A stretch of DNA of 64,000 bases from CAWGJC01 sp965276665 (GCA_965276665.1 OZ255620.1:4526001-4590000); one strand, 5' to 3'; shown: positions 17,815 to 25,104, counted from the first letter of the stretch. Notes: generated by a model from the sequence alone, not told the origin. A program made the numbers and translations.

Positions 17815-18294
17815 ATGCATATCTCACGTCGCGCAATGCTGCGCGGTGCGTCTCTGCTTGTGCCTGTCGCGGCTCTCGCCGGCTGCGCAACCGCGCAGGA
17901 AGCGGCGACCGTCACGGCCGACATCGCCAACGAGGTGCAGGCGATCGGGACGCAGGTCGCGGCTGTCCTGTCGGCGGCCGGGCTCGCATCGGCTGGCGCG
18001 ATCGCCGCCGACGTTTCCGCGCTCAGCAGCGCCGCCAGCGCCGTGGTCGCCGGCCTTGCCGTCACCGCCGCGCAGCCTTTCGTGACGCAGGTCGTCACCG
18101 CCTACAACCAGCTCGTCAAGGACATCGGCACCGTCACCCTGCCGAGCGTGGCGACCATCCTCTCCGCCGCGCAGACGCTGCTGCCGGAGATCGAGACGGC
18201 GGTCGGGCTGGTGGTGGCGCTGACGGCGCCGAGGTCGGGCATGCGCACCATGTCGCGCGCGCAGGCGCGGACGGCTCTCGGCCTCGGCGCATGA
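17815..18294 (+). CDS. Tat-type lipoprotein, prophage cargo
   Basis: 159 residues. The N-terminus has a twin arginine (SRRAMLRG), a hydrophobic core and a lipobox LAGC at about residues 20-23, so it is a predicted Tat-exported lipoprotein. The mature part is Ala/Val-rich, probably helical, with no charged catalytic pattern. An ATGA overlap couples it to the papain-like peptidase gene. Role unknown; possible outer spanin, exclusion factor or peptidase partner. Confidence 0.65.
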   Translation: MHISRRAMLRGASLLVPVAALAGCATAQEAATVTADIANEVQAIGTQVAAVLSAAGLASAGAIAADVSALSSAASAVVAGLAVTAAQPFVTQVVTAYNQLVKDIGTVTLPSVATILSAAQTLLPEIETAVGLVVALTAPRSGMRTMSRAQARTALGLGA

Positions 18295-19064
18295 GAACCC
18301 GCAAGATCGCCCGGTATGGCTGGCGTCCCGATCTCCCTGACGCCCGCGACTTCCTGCTCGACGCGCCGCCATCCAGTCCGCTGCCCGCGTCCGTCGATCT
18401 GCGCGACAAATGCCCGCCCGTCTACGATCAAGGTCAGACGGGTTCTTGCTGTGGCAACTCGGCAGCGGGCGCCGTGCAGTTCGAACGCATGAAGCAGGGC
18501 CTCACGCCCGATTTCGTGCCGTCTCGCCTGTTCCTGTACTGGAACGCGCGCGCCGCGGAGGACGACACCGATCAGGACGGCGGCGCGCAAATCCGTGATG
18601 TCATCAAGGGAGCCGCCACGTTCGGCGCTCCATCCGAGTCCGACTGGCCGTTCGATCCCGACAAGGTGACGGTCAAGCCGGACGAGGCGGCATTCACTGA
18701 CGGCAAGTTCGACCTCGCGCTGAAATACCAGCGGCTGATCCCGGGTGCGGGACGGCTCAAGGCGTGCCTCGCCGCCGGTTCGCCGTTCGTCTTCGGGTTC
18801 AGCGTCTACGACAGCTTCGAAAGCGACGAGGTAGCGAAGACCGGCGTGGTTCCGATGCCGGGGGCGGATGAGGAGCTGCAAGGCGGTCACGCCGTCATGG
18901 CCGTGGGCTACGACGATCCGTCGAAGCACTTTCTGGTCCGCAATTCCTGGGGCGCGGGCTGGGGCATGGCCGGGTATTTCACCCTGCCATACGCCTACCT
19001 GCTGAACTCCAATCTCGCGTCCGATTTCTGGACGATCTCGCTCGTCGGGGGAGTGCAATCATGA
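18291..19064 (+). CDS. Papain-like (C1A) cysteine peptidase, prophage cargo
   Basis: 257 residues. The peptidase C1A pattern is complete: Gln47 (oxyanion) and Cys53 in QGQTGSC, His200 in GGHAVMAVGYD, and Asn218 in RNSWG followed by GWG.AGYF. The N-terminus (GWRPDLPDARDF) is the usual leader of bacterial stand-alone forms; there is no signal peptide or long propeptide. It is joined by ATGA overlaps to the lipoprotein upstream and the GH16 gene downstream. A peptidase in a phage late operon could act in host takeover, virion processing or host conversion; the sequence does not decide. Confidence 0.88.
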   Translation: MRTRKIARYGWRPDLPDARDFLLDAPPSSPLPASVDLRDKCPPVYDQGQTGSCCGNSAAGAVQFERMKQGLTPDFVPSRLFLYWNARAAEDDTDQDGGAQIRDVIKGAATFGAPSESDWPFDPDKVTVKPDEAAFTDGKFDLALKYQRLIPGAGRLKACLAAGSPFVFGFSVYDSFESDEVAKTGVVPMPGADEELQGGHAVMAVGYDDPSKHFLVRNSWGAGWGMAGYFTLPYAYLLNSNLASDFWTISLVGGVQS

Positions 19065-20473
19065 CCGCATCCGCCAACAACACGACCATCAGTCCAGCCT
19101 TGTTGACCGATGCGACCGGCGCGGAGTGGAGCATCACACCCCCGAATGGCGCGACGGGAGACCAGGTCTGCCGCAACGGCGTCGTGGACACGCGCACGCT
19201 CAACGTGAAGCAGATGCTCTACAGCAATGGCGTGATCTATCACGAGAACATGTCGAGCATGTTCTACGCCTACATCAATGGCGGTTGGGTGCAGGCGGCC
19301 GGCGATCCGCGTGTCGAAAGCCCGAGCGGAACCACGATCACGACTCCGGGCCTGTCGCTTACCGATGCCTCGCTTGAACAGTGGACGCTCGTTTCTGGCG
19401 GCAACGGCTACCAGATTGCCGTGAACGGTGCGGTTCTGACCGAAACCGCGCAGGTGAAGCTGCTGCTGTTCTTCAACGGGCTCGTCTATCAGGAGAACTC
19501 GGCCGGCTATTGGTGGTCGAAAGGCAAGAGCAGCGATAGCTGGACGACGGCAAGCGATCCTCGGGTTGCGCCGACACCGACACCGACGCCGACACCCACG
19601 CCGACACCCACGCCGGACCCTCTGCCGACACCGCTACCGACACCACTCCCTGACGGTCCGACGCCGCCCGCGCAAGCAATCGCCGCCGGCTACAAGACAT
19701 GCGTGTTTGGCGCTTCGGGGTTCACCAGCAACAGCGTGTCGCCGGACAATACCGGCACGCACGATTGGTATCCGTTTAACGGATTCGACGGCACCAGCGA
19801 GCCAAAGCCAAGCCAGTGGACGGTCAATTCAGACGGCTCGCTGACCTTCCTTACCGAAGCCAGCTATAACGGTCTTGTCACCGTCAATTCCCACACCCCG
19901 GCAGTGTCCAAGCCGAGCGCGCACGCAACCAATCAAGGACAAGGGCTCGCGTTCCAATACGGGTATTTCGAGGCAACCCTGAAATTCGATCCGACGCTGC
20001 TCGGCAAAAATCCCGGATGGCCGTCCTTCTGGGGCGCGATGGTGAACGGCTTTACCTCCGCGCCTTACATGGAGCTCGACATTATCGAAGCCTATGCCAA
20101 TTCAAGCTGGCCAGGCGTCGGCAAGGCGAACCTGATCTCGACCGTTCACCAGTGGCTCGACGGGAGCGGCGACCAGTTCAACAATTCCAACAACACGGTG
20201 CCGAACCAGGCGAGCATCGATCTCACGCAGCCGCACAAATACGGCTGCCTGTGGACCCCGACCGCGATCACTTTCTACATCGATGACAAGGAGACGTTGA
20301 CCGTGCCGACCACGGCCGCCGTCGCGACGCAGATCGCCAGCAACGGCGGCAAGTCCAGCTCAACCGGAAACAATACGTTCACCGTCGCCAATAGCGGAGG
20401 TGCGATCTATCTTCAGCTTGGGACCGGGGTGAATTTCCCGGTGACGTTCTCGAACGTGCACGTGTTCCAGTAA
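19061..20473 (+). CDS. Second GH16 glycoside hydrolase with tandem binding repeats and Pro-Thr linker
   Basis: 470 residues. Residues about 8-165 are two tandem repeats of about 75 residues, each ending in a Trp-containing strand and ASDPR or AGDPR. A Pro-Thr linker follows (172-200). The C-terminal 265 residues are GH16-like with ELDIIE at 338-343, FWGAM upstream, and VHQWLDGSG and YIDD downstream. The same repeat and GH16 pair forms the end of the tailspike at 6838, so the two are paralogues. No signal peptide is visible, so it may be virion-attached or released at lysis. Predicted to depolymerise an exopolysaccharide. Confidence 0.85.
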   Translation: MTASANNTTISPALLTDATGAEWSITPPNGATGDQVCRNGVVDTRTLNVKQMLYSNGVIYHENMSSMFYAYINGGWVQAAGDPRVESPSGTTITTPGLSLTDASLEQWTLVSGGNGYQIAVNGAVLTETAQVKLLLFFNGLVYQENSAGYWWSKGKSSDSWTTASDPRVAPTPTPTPTPTPTPTPDPLPTPLPTPLPDGPTPPAQAIAAGYKTCVFGASGFTSNSVSPDNTGTHDWYPFNGFDGTSEPKPSQWTVNSDGSLTFLTEASYNGLVTVNSHTPAVSKPSAHATNQGQGLAFQYGYFEATLKFDPTLLGKNPGWPSFWGAMVNGFTSAPYMELDIIEAYANSSWPGVGKANLISTVHQWLDGSGDQFNNSNNTVPNQASIDLTQPHKYGCLWTPTAITFYIDDKETLTVPTTAAVATQIASNGGKSSSTGNNTFTVANSGGAIYLQLGTGVNFPVTFSNVHVFQ

Positions 20474-20521
20474 CGCTGCCCAACACTCTGCGGCGCATTC
20501 CGCGCCCAGCACGGAGGACGA

Positions 20522-20902
20522 ATGGAACGCCTCCACCCCGACGATCGCGCTCTCATCGAGGCGATCGCGATCGAGCTCGAAACCATCAACCGGAGACTCG
20601 ACATCATGTCACAGACCACCACCAATTCGGCGCAGGCGCTGACCGACTTGCAGAACTCCGTCGCCAATCTCACGACCGTGGACCAGAGCGCGGTGACGCT
20701 GCTCGGGCAGCTCTCCACGCTGATCTCCCAGGCCGGACAGGCGCAGGCGTCCGGCGTCGATCCGAACGCCGTCGAGACGCTGGCGCGGTCCGTCGCCGCC
20801 CAGGCGTCGTCCCTCGGCGCCGCAGTGACCGCGAACACCCCCGCGGCCTCGACCGGCGGCGGCGCGGCCGGCTCGACCGTGAGCGGTGGCGCGACCAGCT
20901 AA
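20522..20902 (+). CDS. Phage coiled-coil protein of unknown function
   Basis: 126 residues. ATG preceded by GGAGG at good spacing. Predicted mostly helical, with heptads over LEAIAIELETINRRLDIM and TDLQNSVANLTTVDQSAVTLL, and a Gly/Ser/Ala-rich tail. Last gene of the late operon, just before the terminator. Small proteins like this often follow the lysis genes in alphaproteobacterial phages, but no function is known. Confidence 0.6.
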   Translation: MERLHPDDRALIEAIAIELETINRRLDIMSQTTTNSAQALTDLQNSVANLTTVDQSAVTLLGQLSTLISQAGQAQASGVDPNAVETLARSVAAQASSLGAAVTANTPAASTGGGAAGSTVSGGATS

Positions 20903-20930
20903 GCTTTCGCTTCACACGGCTGGCACGAAA

Positions 20931-20964
20931 GGGGCGTCTCTCCGAAAGGGGAGGCGCCCTTTTT
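20931..20964 (+). terminator. Rho-independent terminator of the prophage late operon
   Basis: A GC-rich stem, gggcgtctc (20932-20940) with gaggcgccc (20951-20959), contains one G-T pair and encloses a 10-base loop. A run of five T follows directly. It lies 29 bases after the last plus-strand late gene and before the convergent regulator gene. Confidence 0.85.
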
Positions 20965-20969
20965 GCGTT

Positions 20970-21209
20970 TCAGCTCACCGGCGGAGCAGTGGCAGCATCC
21001 TCTGCATCGCTGAGCCATCCTGTCGGCAGGGCATGTGCCTCATGGACGTGGGCCAAAGTCTCCAGCCACTCCGCCACAGCGTCAGGCACTGGATAGCGGC
21101 CGCTCGCCCATCGCCGCGTTCGTGTTTCATGTACGCCGAGCCGATCGGCTAGCCCACGCTGCGTCCAACCAATTGCTTCCAGACATTCGCGGAGGCGGGT
21201 GGGGCTCAC
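20970..21209 (-). CDS. Small Cro/CI-type helix-turn-helix protein
   Basis: 79 residues. An N-terminal XRE-type helix-turn-helix (RLRECLEAIGWTQRGLADRLGVHETRTRRWASGRYPVP) is followed by a helix (AVAEWLETLAHVHEAH). Transcribed opposite to the late genes. It overlaps the upstream membrane protein gene by four bases, so they form a two-gene operon. Likely a repressor or anti-repressor of the prophage; the palindrome at 21457-21470 is a candidate target. Confidence 0.8.
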   Translation of the reverse strand: MSPTRLRECLEAIGWTQRGLADRLGVHETRTRRWASGRYPVPDAVAEWLETLAHVHEAHALPTGWLSDAEDAATAPPVS

Positions 21210-21394
21210 GGCCCCAGCACCTTCATCAGAGCGACCGTCGCCGCCACGATGCCGCCTCCCGCCGTCATGGCGCTGATCACAAGGGCCAACGGAGCAAGCC
21301 GCGTTTCCTGCTGCTTCCGGGCGGCGTCCGCCTGAAGCTGATTGATGCGGGCGATCTGCTCTTGCACGTTCATATCGACAACCACGTCACTCAT
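21206..21394 (-). CDS. Small membrane protein with N-terminal helix, co-transcribed with the HTH gene
   Basis: 62 residues from MSDVVVDMN, chosen because AGGA lies just upstream; a longer in-frame start at 21454 exists but reads through the operator-like repeats. The N-terminal part is a charged helix (EQIARINQLQADAARKQQE) and the C-terminal half is a hydrophobic segment (ALVISAMTAGGGIVAATVAL). Similar small proteins occur in alphaproteobacterial prophages. Function unknown. Confidence 0.65.
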   Translation of the reverse strand: MSDVVVDMNVQEQIARINQLQADAARKQQETRLAPLALVISAMTAGGGIVAATVALMKVLGP

Positions 21395-21446
21395 CGGAGA
21401 TTCCTCTCGACCCGCCCGAGCTTGATGCCCTTGGCTGGGAGGAATA

Positions 21447-21470
21447 TGACGCAATGTGCGTCATGACGCA
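21447..21470. promoter_or_regulatory. Candidate operator: three TGACGCA half-sites, including a perfect 14-bp palindrome
   Basis: TGACGCA (21447-21453), TGCGTCA (21457-21463) and TGACGCA (21464-21470). The last two together make a perfect 14-base palindrome, and the first two make a second palindrome with a three-base spacer. The array lies about 55-75 bases upstream of the minus-strand start at 21394, in the region where that operon's promoter should be. Probable binding site of the HTH protein encoded there. Confidence 0.6.
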
Positions 21471-21505
21471 AGGAGGTTCTGACCTGCGCCGGATAATTTA
21501 GGAAA

Positions 21506-21569
21506 GGCGTTATTATATTTGACGTACCCACGCGAGCGCAGGAGTGGGTACGTCAAGTATAATAACACC
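21506..21569. repeat. Long inverted repeat with outward TATAAT boxes
   Basis: A 26-base left arm (21506-21531) and right arm (21544-21569) are complementary except at two positions, with a 12-base centre. Each arm contains TTGACGTACCCAC or its mirror and a TATAAT that reads outward, one toward the HTH operon and one toward the gene at 21784. No good -35 hexamer is seen at 17-base spacing. It could be a bidirectional operator-promoter, a recombinase core site, or a transcript hairpin. Confidence 0.75.
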
Positions 21570-21587
21570 TTAGGGGATGTTGTAGAA

Positions 21588-21622
21588 GAAGCGGATCAGG
21601 TTGCTGATCCGGTTCCGCTTCC
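21588..21622. other. Stem-loop next to the inverted repeat
   Basis: ggatcag (21593-21599) pairs with ctgatcc (21604-21610) around a four-base loop. An outer gaagcgg/ccgcttc pair flanks it with a small bulge. No T-run follows, so it is not a standard terminator. From here to the ATG at 21784 I see no further gene or clear signal. Confidence 0.45.
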
Positions 21623-21783
21623 TTCTCTAGCCGAAGGGTGGGAGTTCGGGAAACCGGGCTTCCACCTTCCGGTCCCAACTTTAAACGCGAGGGGGCCACG
21701 ATGGAAGAAGCAAACGAATCGTGACGGGTGCCAAACTTCCGACTCGACTCCACCACCTCGTTCGGTGTTCTCTTTCCGTTCTC

Positions 21784-22047
21784 ATGGACACCGGCTTCTC
21801 ACCTTTGCAGTCCCGTCATTTCCCGGCCCCCTGGACCGCCGAACGAACGGAAGGCGGATACAGGATCGTCGATGCCAACGGCGTGACGGTCGCCTACGTC
21901 TACGCCGCGCCGAACGCGAGACACGCCGTGACTCCCGCTCCGCTCGAATGGGACGAGGCGCGGCGCATTGCGCGGGGGATTGCTCGGCTGCCCGAGTTGC
22001 TGCCGGACAATAAACGGACCACTGGACCCGGAAACGTCTGTGGATAA
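21784..22047 (+). CDS. Conserved small alphaproteobacterial protein of unknown function
   Basis: 87 residues. The pattern FPAPW..ER...GYRI.DANG...AYVY, then W.EARRIARGIARLPELL, belongs to a small hypothetical family very common in rhizobia and relatives. One strand-rich domain plus a C-terminal helix; no catalytic motif. The in-frame sequence upstream of this ATG also lacks stops, but family members start near this position. Lies between the prophage regulator and tRNA-Thr, so it could belong to either phage or host. Confidence 0.7.
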   Translation: MDTGFSPLQSRHFPAPWTAERTEGGYRIVDANGVTVAYVYAAPNARHAVTPAPLEWDEARRIARGIARLPELLPDNKRTTGPGNVCG

Positions 22048-22061
22048 AATGAGCTAAGTAT

Positions 22062-22136
<75 letters not shown>

Positions 22137-22203
22137 ACACGGGTGCGCCGGCTTCGTAGCCGTGCCGCCCGGGCGTTGCAACCCTGCGATCGATGAGGCT
22201 TCG

Positions 22204-22719
22204 CTACTGGGAGCCGTCCGGCGCCTCGCGCACCGTCACGTTGCCCGGACCGCCGGGGCCGCCCTGACCGCCGCCGCCATGCGCCATGCGCCAGGCCCGG
22301 CGCTCCTGCATCGTCAGGATGCCGTCATGGTTGGTGTCCATCATGTCGAAGCGGCGGTTGGCGAAGCGGACCGCCTGCTGGATGAACTCCTCCCGCGTCA
22401 TGCCGCGCGGATGGCCGGGCTGCGCCGGCATGCCGGCCGTGTTCATGCCCGAGCCGTTCATTCCGGAAGATGCGGCGCCGTTAGGGGGCGCCATTCCGGG
22501 GGAAGCGGCCGTCGGGCCGGACGCGGGCGGTGCCGAGTAGGAAGGAGCCGAGTAGGACGGCGTGGAGGACGCTGCGCCCGGGTTCGGCGCGGTCGTGTAG
22601 GGGAGGTTCGGGCCCCCGGAAGAGGGGGCCGCGCCGGGGGCGGGCGAGGTGGTCTGGGCGTGCCCGAGCAGGGGCGCGAGCAGCAGGGCCGCCGGGATGA
22701 CGAGCGGAGCGAGGCGCAT
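22204..22719 (-). CDS. Secreted EF-hand protein
   Basis: 171 residues. Sec signal peptide (MRLAPLVIPAALLLAPLLGHAQ), then a long Pro/Ser/Gly/Ala/Met low-complexity stretch (about 25-110), then a helix (REEFIQQAVRFANRRFDMM) leading into a canonical EF-hand loop DTNHDGILTMQE near residues 128-139, and a Gly-rich tail. Only one EF-hand is complete. Periplasmic calcium binding is likely; the biological role is unknown. Monocistronic, next to tRNA-Thr. Confidence 0.8.
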   Translation of the reverse strand: MRLAPLVIPAALLLAPLLGHAQTTSPAPGAAPSSGGPNLPYTTAPNPGAASSTPSYSAPSYSAPPASGPTAASPGMAPPNGAASSGMNGSGMNTAGMPAQPGHPRGMTREEFIQQAVRFANRRFDMMDTNHDGILTMQERRAWRMAHGGGGQGGPGGPGNVTVREAPDGSQ

Positions 22720-22757
22720 GGCGAGATCTCCGTGGGATGCGTCTGCGACCCGAACGG

Positions 22758-23528
22758 TCAGTGTCCGGCGTGGTTGCGGTCGCCGAGCATCGCTTCGACA
22801 TGAGGCTCGATCGCGGCGGCAATCCGCGCCTGGGTCTCTGCCGTCGGATGCAAAGGCGGGTCGGGCGGGGTGAGCAGCGGGTCGAGGAAGGCGCTTCGGT
22901 CGGGTTGCCCACCCGTCATGAGCAGAGACGAGACGTCTTGATAGGTGACCGGCGCGCCGTGCCAGTCATGCGTCGCGAGCGCGCGGTTCAGCGCCCCGGT
23001 CTGCTCGGTCACCCAGGGCGAGCGGATGCTCGGCAGCACGCCCAGCAGCAGGATCTTCATCTCCGGCAAACGTCTGTGCAGCTCGGCCACGATGGTGTCG
23101 ATGCCGGTGAGCGTGTCGGCGGCGGACCAATGCACGAGACCGAAATTATTTGCGCCGATCAGCATCACCGCCGCTTTCGGCGCGATGTGGTCGGTCTCGC
23201 CATGCTCGATCCGCCAGAGCAGATGCGACGTGGCGTCGCCCTTGAAGCCGAGATTGACCGCATGGCGATCGCCGTAGAAGCGCTGCCAGACCGGCGCGAA
23301 ATCATTCCAGGGCTGCGGCCCGGTGTTCTCCCAATCCTGAAAGATGGAATCGCCGAGGAACAGCAGCTGCACGTTCCCGCTCGCGAGCTCCGCCTGCTTG
23401 GCCGCGAAGCGCTCGCGCCACCAGGGCGTGGACAGGCGCGAGATCGGCTCGGCGGCGAGCGGCAGGTGCGCGGCGGCGAGCGTGCCGGCGCCGGCCAGCA
23501 GTGCTAGGCAAAAGGCGAGACGACGCAT
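22758..23528 (-). CDS. Secreted SGNH/GDSL-family hydrolase
   Basis: 256 residues. Signal peptide (MRRLAFCLALLAGAGTLAAAH). Block I LFLGDSIFQDW with catalytic Ser61, a Gly block (NLGFKGDATSHLLWR), block III IGANNFG, and a C-terminal DPPLHPTAETQARIAAAI with the Asp/His pair. The pattern is that of SGNH esterases similar to platelet-activating-factor acetylhydrolase-like and sugar O-acetylesterases. The substrate is unknown. A palindromic repeat lies just upstream of the start, in the promoter region. Confidence 0.85.
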   Translation of the reverse strand: MRRLAFCLALLAGAGTLAAAHLPLAAEPISRLSTPWWRERFAAKQAELASGNVQLLFLGDSIFQDWENTGPQPWNDFAPVWQRFYGDRHAVNLGFKGDATSHLLWRIEHGETDHIAPKAAVMLIGANNFGLVHWSAADTLTGIDTIVAELHRRLPEMKILLLGVLPSIRSPWVTEQTGALNRALATHDWHGAPVTYQDVSSLLMTGGQPDRSAFLDPLLTPPDPPLHPTAETQARIAAAIEPHVEAMLGDRNHAGH

Positions 23529-23553
23529 TCCGCGATCCTTCGGAGCATTCTCG

Positions 23554-23649
23554 GTTAAGTCGGCGCCGGCCCTCGCCTCCACCCGGCACCCATCGGTCGT
23601 ATACTTTCGTTGGGAGGCCGGGCGGGGCGAGGGCCGGCGCCGACTTAAC
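23554..23649. repeat. 96-bp palindromic dispersed repeat, copy A
   Basis: Perfect 24-base terminal inverted repeats (23554-23577 and 23626-23649) begin GTTAAGTCGGCGCCGG. The core contains CATCGGT.GTATACTTTCGT. A second copy in opposite orientation is at 55691-55782, with the same core and similar outer flanks (AGCATT..C. and GAAGGTG.AAA). It sits between the SGNH hydrolase start and the uppP end. No open frame inside; likely a non-autonomous mobile or REP-like element. Confidence 0.8.
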
Positions 23650-23665
23650 TGAAGGTGGAAACCCT

Positions 23666-24514
23666 CTAGAGAATCGCGAGCACGACGATGCTGCCGATGC
23701 CGGCGACCAGGCAGTAATAGGCGAACGGGTTGAGCGCCCAGGAATCGTGCTCGCGGAAATAGCGCATCAGGAAGGCGGTGCTCGCGAGCGCGGTGATGCC
23801 GGCGAACACCGCCGCAATCACCGACAATTGGAGCATGCCCGGCGGGATTCCGGCATGCAGCAGTTTCGGCACTTCCAGCACCGTCGCGCCGAGGATGATC
23901 GGCATCGCGATCAGGAAGGAGAAATGCGCCGATCCCGCATGGTCGATCCGGCGCAGCAGGCCGCCCACGATGGTGGCGCCCGAGCGCGAGATGCCGGGGA
24001 TCAGCGCCGCGCATTGCCAGATGCCGATGACGAGCGCATCGAGCGGGCGCAGCGAGGCGAGGCTGCGCCGGTCCGTCGCGCTGCTCGCCCGGCCGCGCAG
24101 CCTTTCGCCGAACAGCAGCAGCAGCCCGTTCACCACCAGGAAGCTTGCGGCGATCATCGGCGAGCCGAACAGCCGCCGCAGCACATGCTCGAGCGCGCCG
24201 CCGACGATAACGGCCGGGATCGTCGCGATGATCACCAGCAGCAGAACGCGCCGGCTCTCCCGCGCCTGACGAGCGTCGGTCAGGCCGAGCGTGCCCCAGA
24301 TGATCGTGAACCAGTCCCGCCAGAAAAACAGCAGCAGCGCCGCGGCGGTGCCGACATGCAGCATCACCAGGAAAGGCAGGAAGGCAGGCGCATCCTGGTC
24401 GATCGGCCAGCGCAGAAGCGCCGGCAGCAAGACGGCATGCCCGAGGGAGCTGACCGGAAACAGCTCGGTCGCGCCCTGCAGGATGGCGATGATGATGGCT
24501 TGAAGCGTGCTCAC
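23666..24514 (-). CDS. uppP: Undecaprenyl-diphosphatase UppP (BacA)
   Basis: 282 residues, polytopic. Both BacA/UppP signatures are present: GATELFPVSSLGH near the N-terminus (the Glu-rich motif reads ATELFP) and IPGISRSGAT in the middle. It dephosphorylates C55-PP to C55-P at the membrane, recycling the lipid carrier of peptidoglycan and polysaccharides and giving bacitracin tolerance. It is last in a four-gene run: the ATG overlaps the preceding stop by four bases, and the DedA protein upstream may handle the same lipid. Confidence 0.95.
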   Translation of the reverse strand: MSTLQAIIIAILQGATELFPVSSLGHAVLLPALLRWPIDQDAPAFLPFLVMLHVGTAAALLLFFWRDWFTIIWGTLGLTDARQARESRRVLLLVIIATIPAVIVGGALEHVLRRLFGSPMIAASFLVVNGLLLLFGERLRGRASSATDRRSLASLRPLDALVIGIWQCAALIPGISRSGATIVGGLLRRIDHAGSAHFSFLIAMPIILGATVLEVPKLLHAGIPPGMLQLSVIAAVFAGITALASTAFLMRYFREHDSWALNPFAYYCLVAGIGSIVVLAIL

Positions 24515-25104
24515 AATGCGAAATCCACCGACTTGTCACCGCCCAGGCATACGGCGCCGCGCGGATCGCCGTTCTGCACGAAATTATCCTGACCGAGAAC
24601 GAAATCCTGGCCGCCGAAGGTCAGATGTCCGGTCAGCCGCAGCGCGCGCGGCGCTGTGCGGTCGAGTTGGGCGATCAGCGATCCGTCGGCGGCGAAGATC
24701 TGCAGCTCGCTACCGTTCGGGCGGGCGATGCGCAGGCCGCCCGGGTTGCTGGCAAGGGTGACGCCGTCGAGCCGGCCGAGCTGCCGGCTTCCGTCATCGA
24801 GGGCGAGCTCGACCGCAATGGCGTCGTTCGCGGCGCGCTTCACCACCAAAAGCGGCGCGCCGCCCATCGAAACCACCGTGTGCGGCAGATCGCGGAACCA
24901 CACCGCCGCGTCGCCCAGGTAGAAGGTGTAGGCGTCGTCCGGCGCGTGGCCGAGGCAGGGCTGATGCTGCATCTCCTCGTTGCTGGCGCTGGCCAGCCCG
25001 TCGCCGAGACGTTTCGGATGCTTGTCGGTCATCACGTAGATGCTGACCCCGACCAGGCCGCCGACCAGGATCAGCCACATGAGCAGCCCGCTGAACCGCC
25101 GCAT
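24511..25104 (-). CDS. Membrane-anchored protein of unknown function in the uppP operon
   Basis: 197 residues. One N-terminal transmembrane segment (LLMWLILVGGLVGVSIYVM), then a soluble, probably periplasmic domain with two cysteines (C49, C189) and strands such as DDAYTFYLGDAAVWFRDLPHTVVSMGG and GHLTFGGQDFVLGQDN. Not recognised. It overlaps the stop of the ATP-grasp gene and the start of uppP, so it is part of the same translation-coupled unit and probably of one pathway. Confidence 0.7.
   Translation of the reverse strand: MRRFSGLLMWLILVGGLVGVSIYVMTDKHPKRLGDGLASASNEEMQHQPCLGHAPDDAYTFYLGDAAVWFRDLPHTVVSMGGAPLLVVKRAANDAIAVELALDDGSRQLGRLDGVTLASNPGGLRIARPNGSELQIFAADGSLIAQLDRTAPRALRLTGHLTFGGQDFVLGQDNFVQNGDPRGAVCLGGDKSVDFAL

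Larger units (their letters stand above)
1..22061. mobile_element. Prophage, late end (tail, lysis, cargo genes), left part outside window
   Basis: A continuous block of baseplate, spike, tail fibre, endolysin and holin-like genes, nearly all on the plus strand with start/stop overlaps, ends at a terminator, a Cro/CI-type regulator and a tRNA-Thr gene. PAAR tip, Gp138-like needle, gpW-like wedge and baseplate J indicate a contractile tail. No capsid, terminase, sheath, tape-measure or integrase genes are in the window, so they would lie to the left. The right boundary is inferred from gene content; the 3' end of tRNA-Thr, which faces the phage, is the likely attachment site. A defective prophage or tailocin cannot be excluded from this part alone. 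Confidence 0.9.

Noticed and set aside
19570..19640. Short tandem DNA repeat (ccgacaccg-type) considered as a CRISPR or regulatory array
   Set aside because: It encodes the Pro-Thr linker of the GH16 protein in frame. There are no spacers and the units are too short.
1..22061. Type VI secretion or an extracellular contraction injection system instead of a phage
   Set aside because: A dedicated endolysin, holin-like genes, fibre repeats, a Cro/CI-type regulator and a tRNA-edge location favour a prophage. No AAA+ (ClpV or injection-system type) gene is in the window, although the left part cannot be seen.
22745..23507. Plus-strand frame opposite the SGNH hydrolase
   Set aside because: The minus strand has a signal peptide and all SGNH blocks; the plus frame has none.
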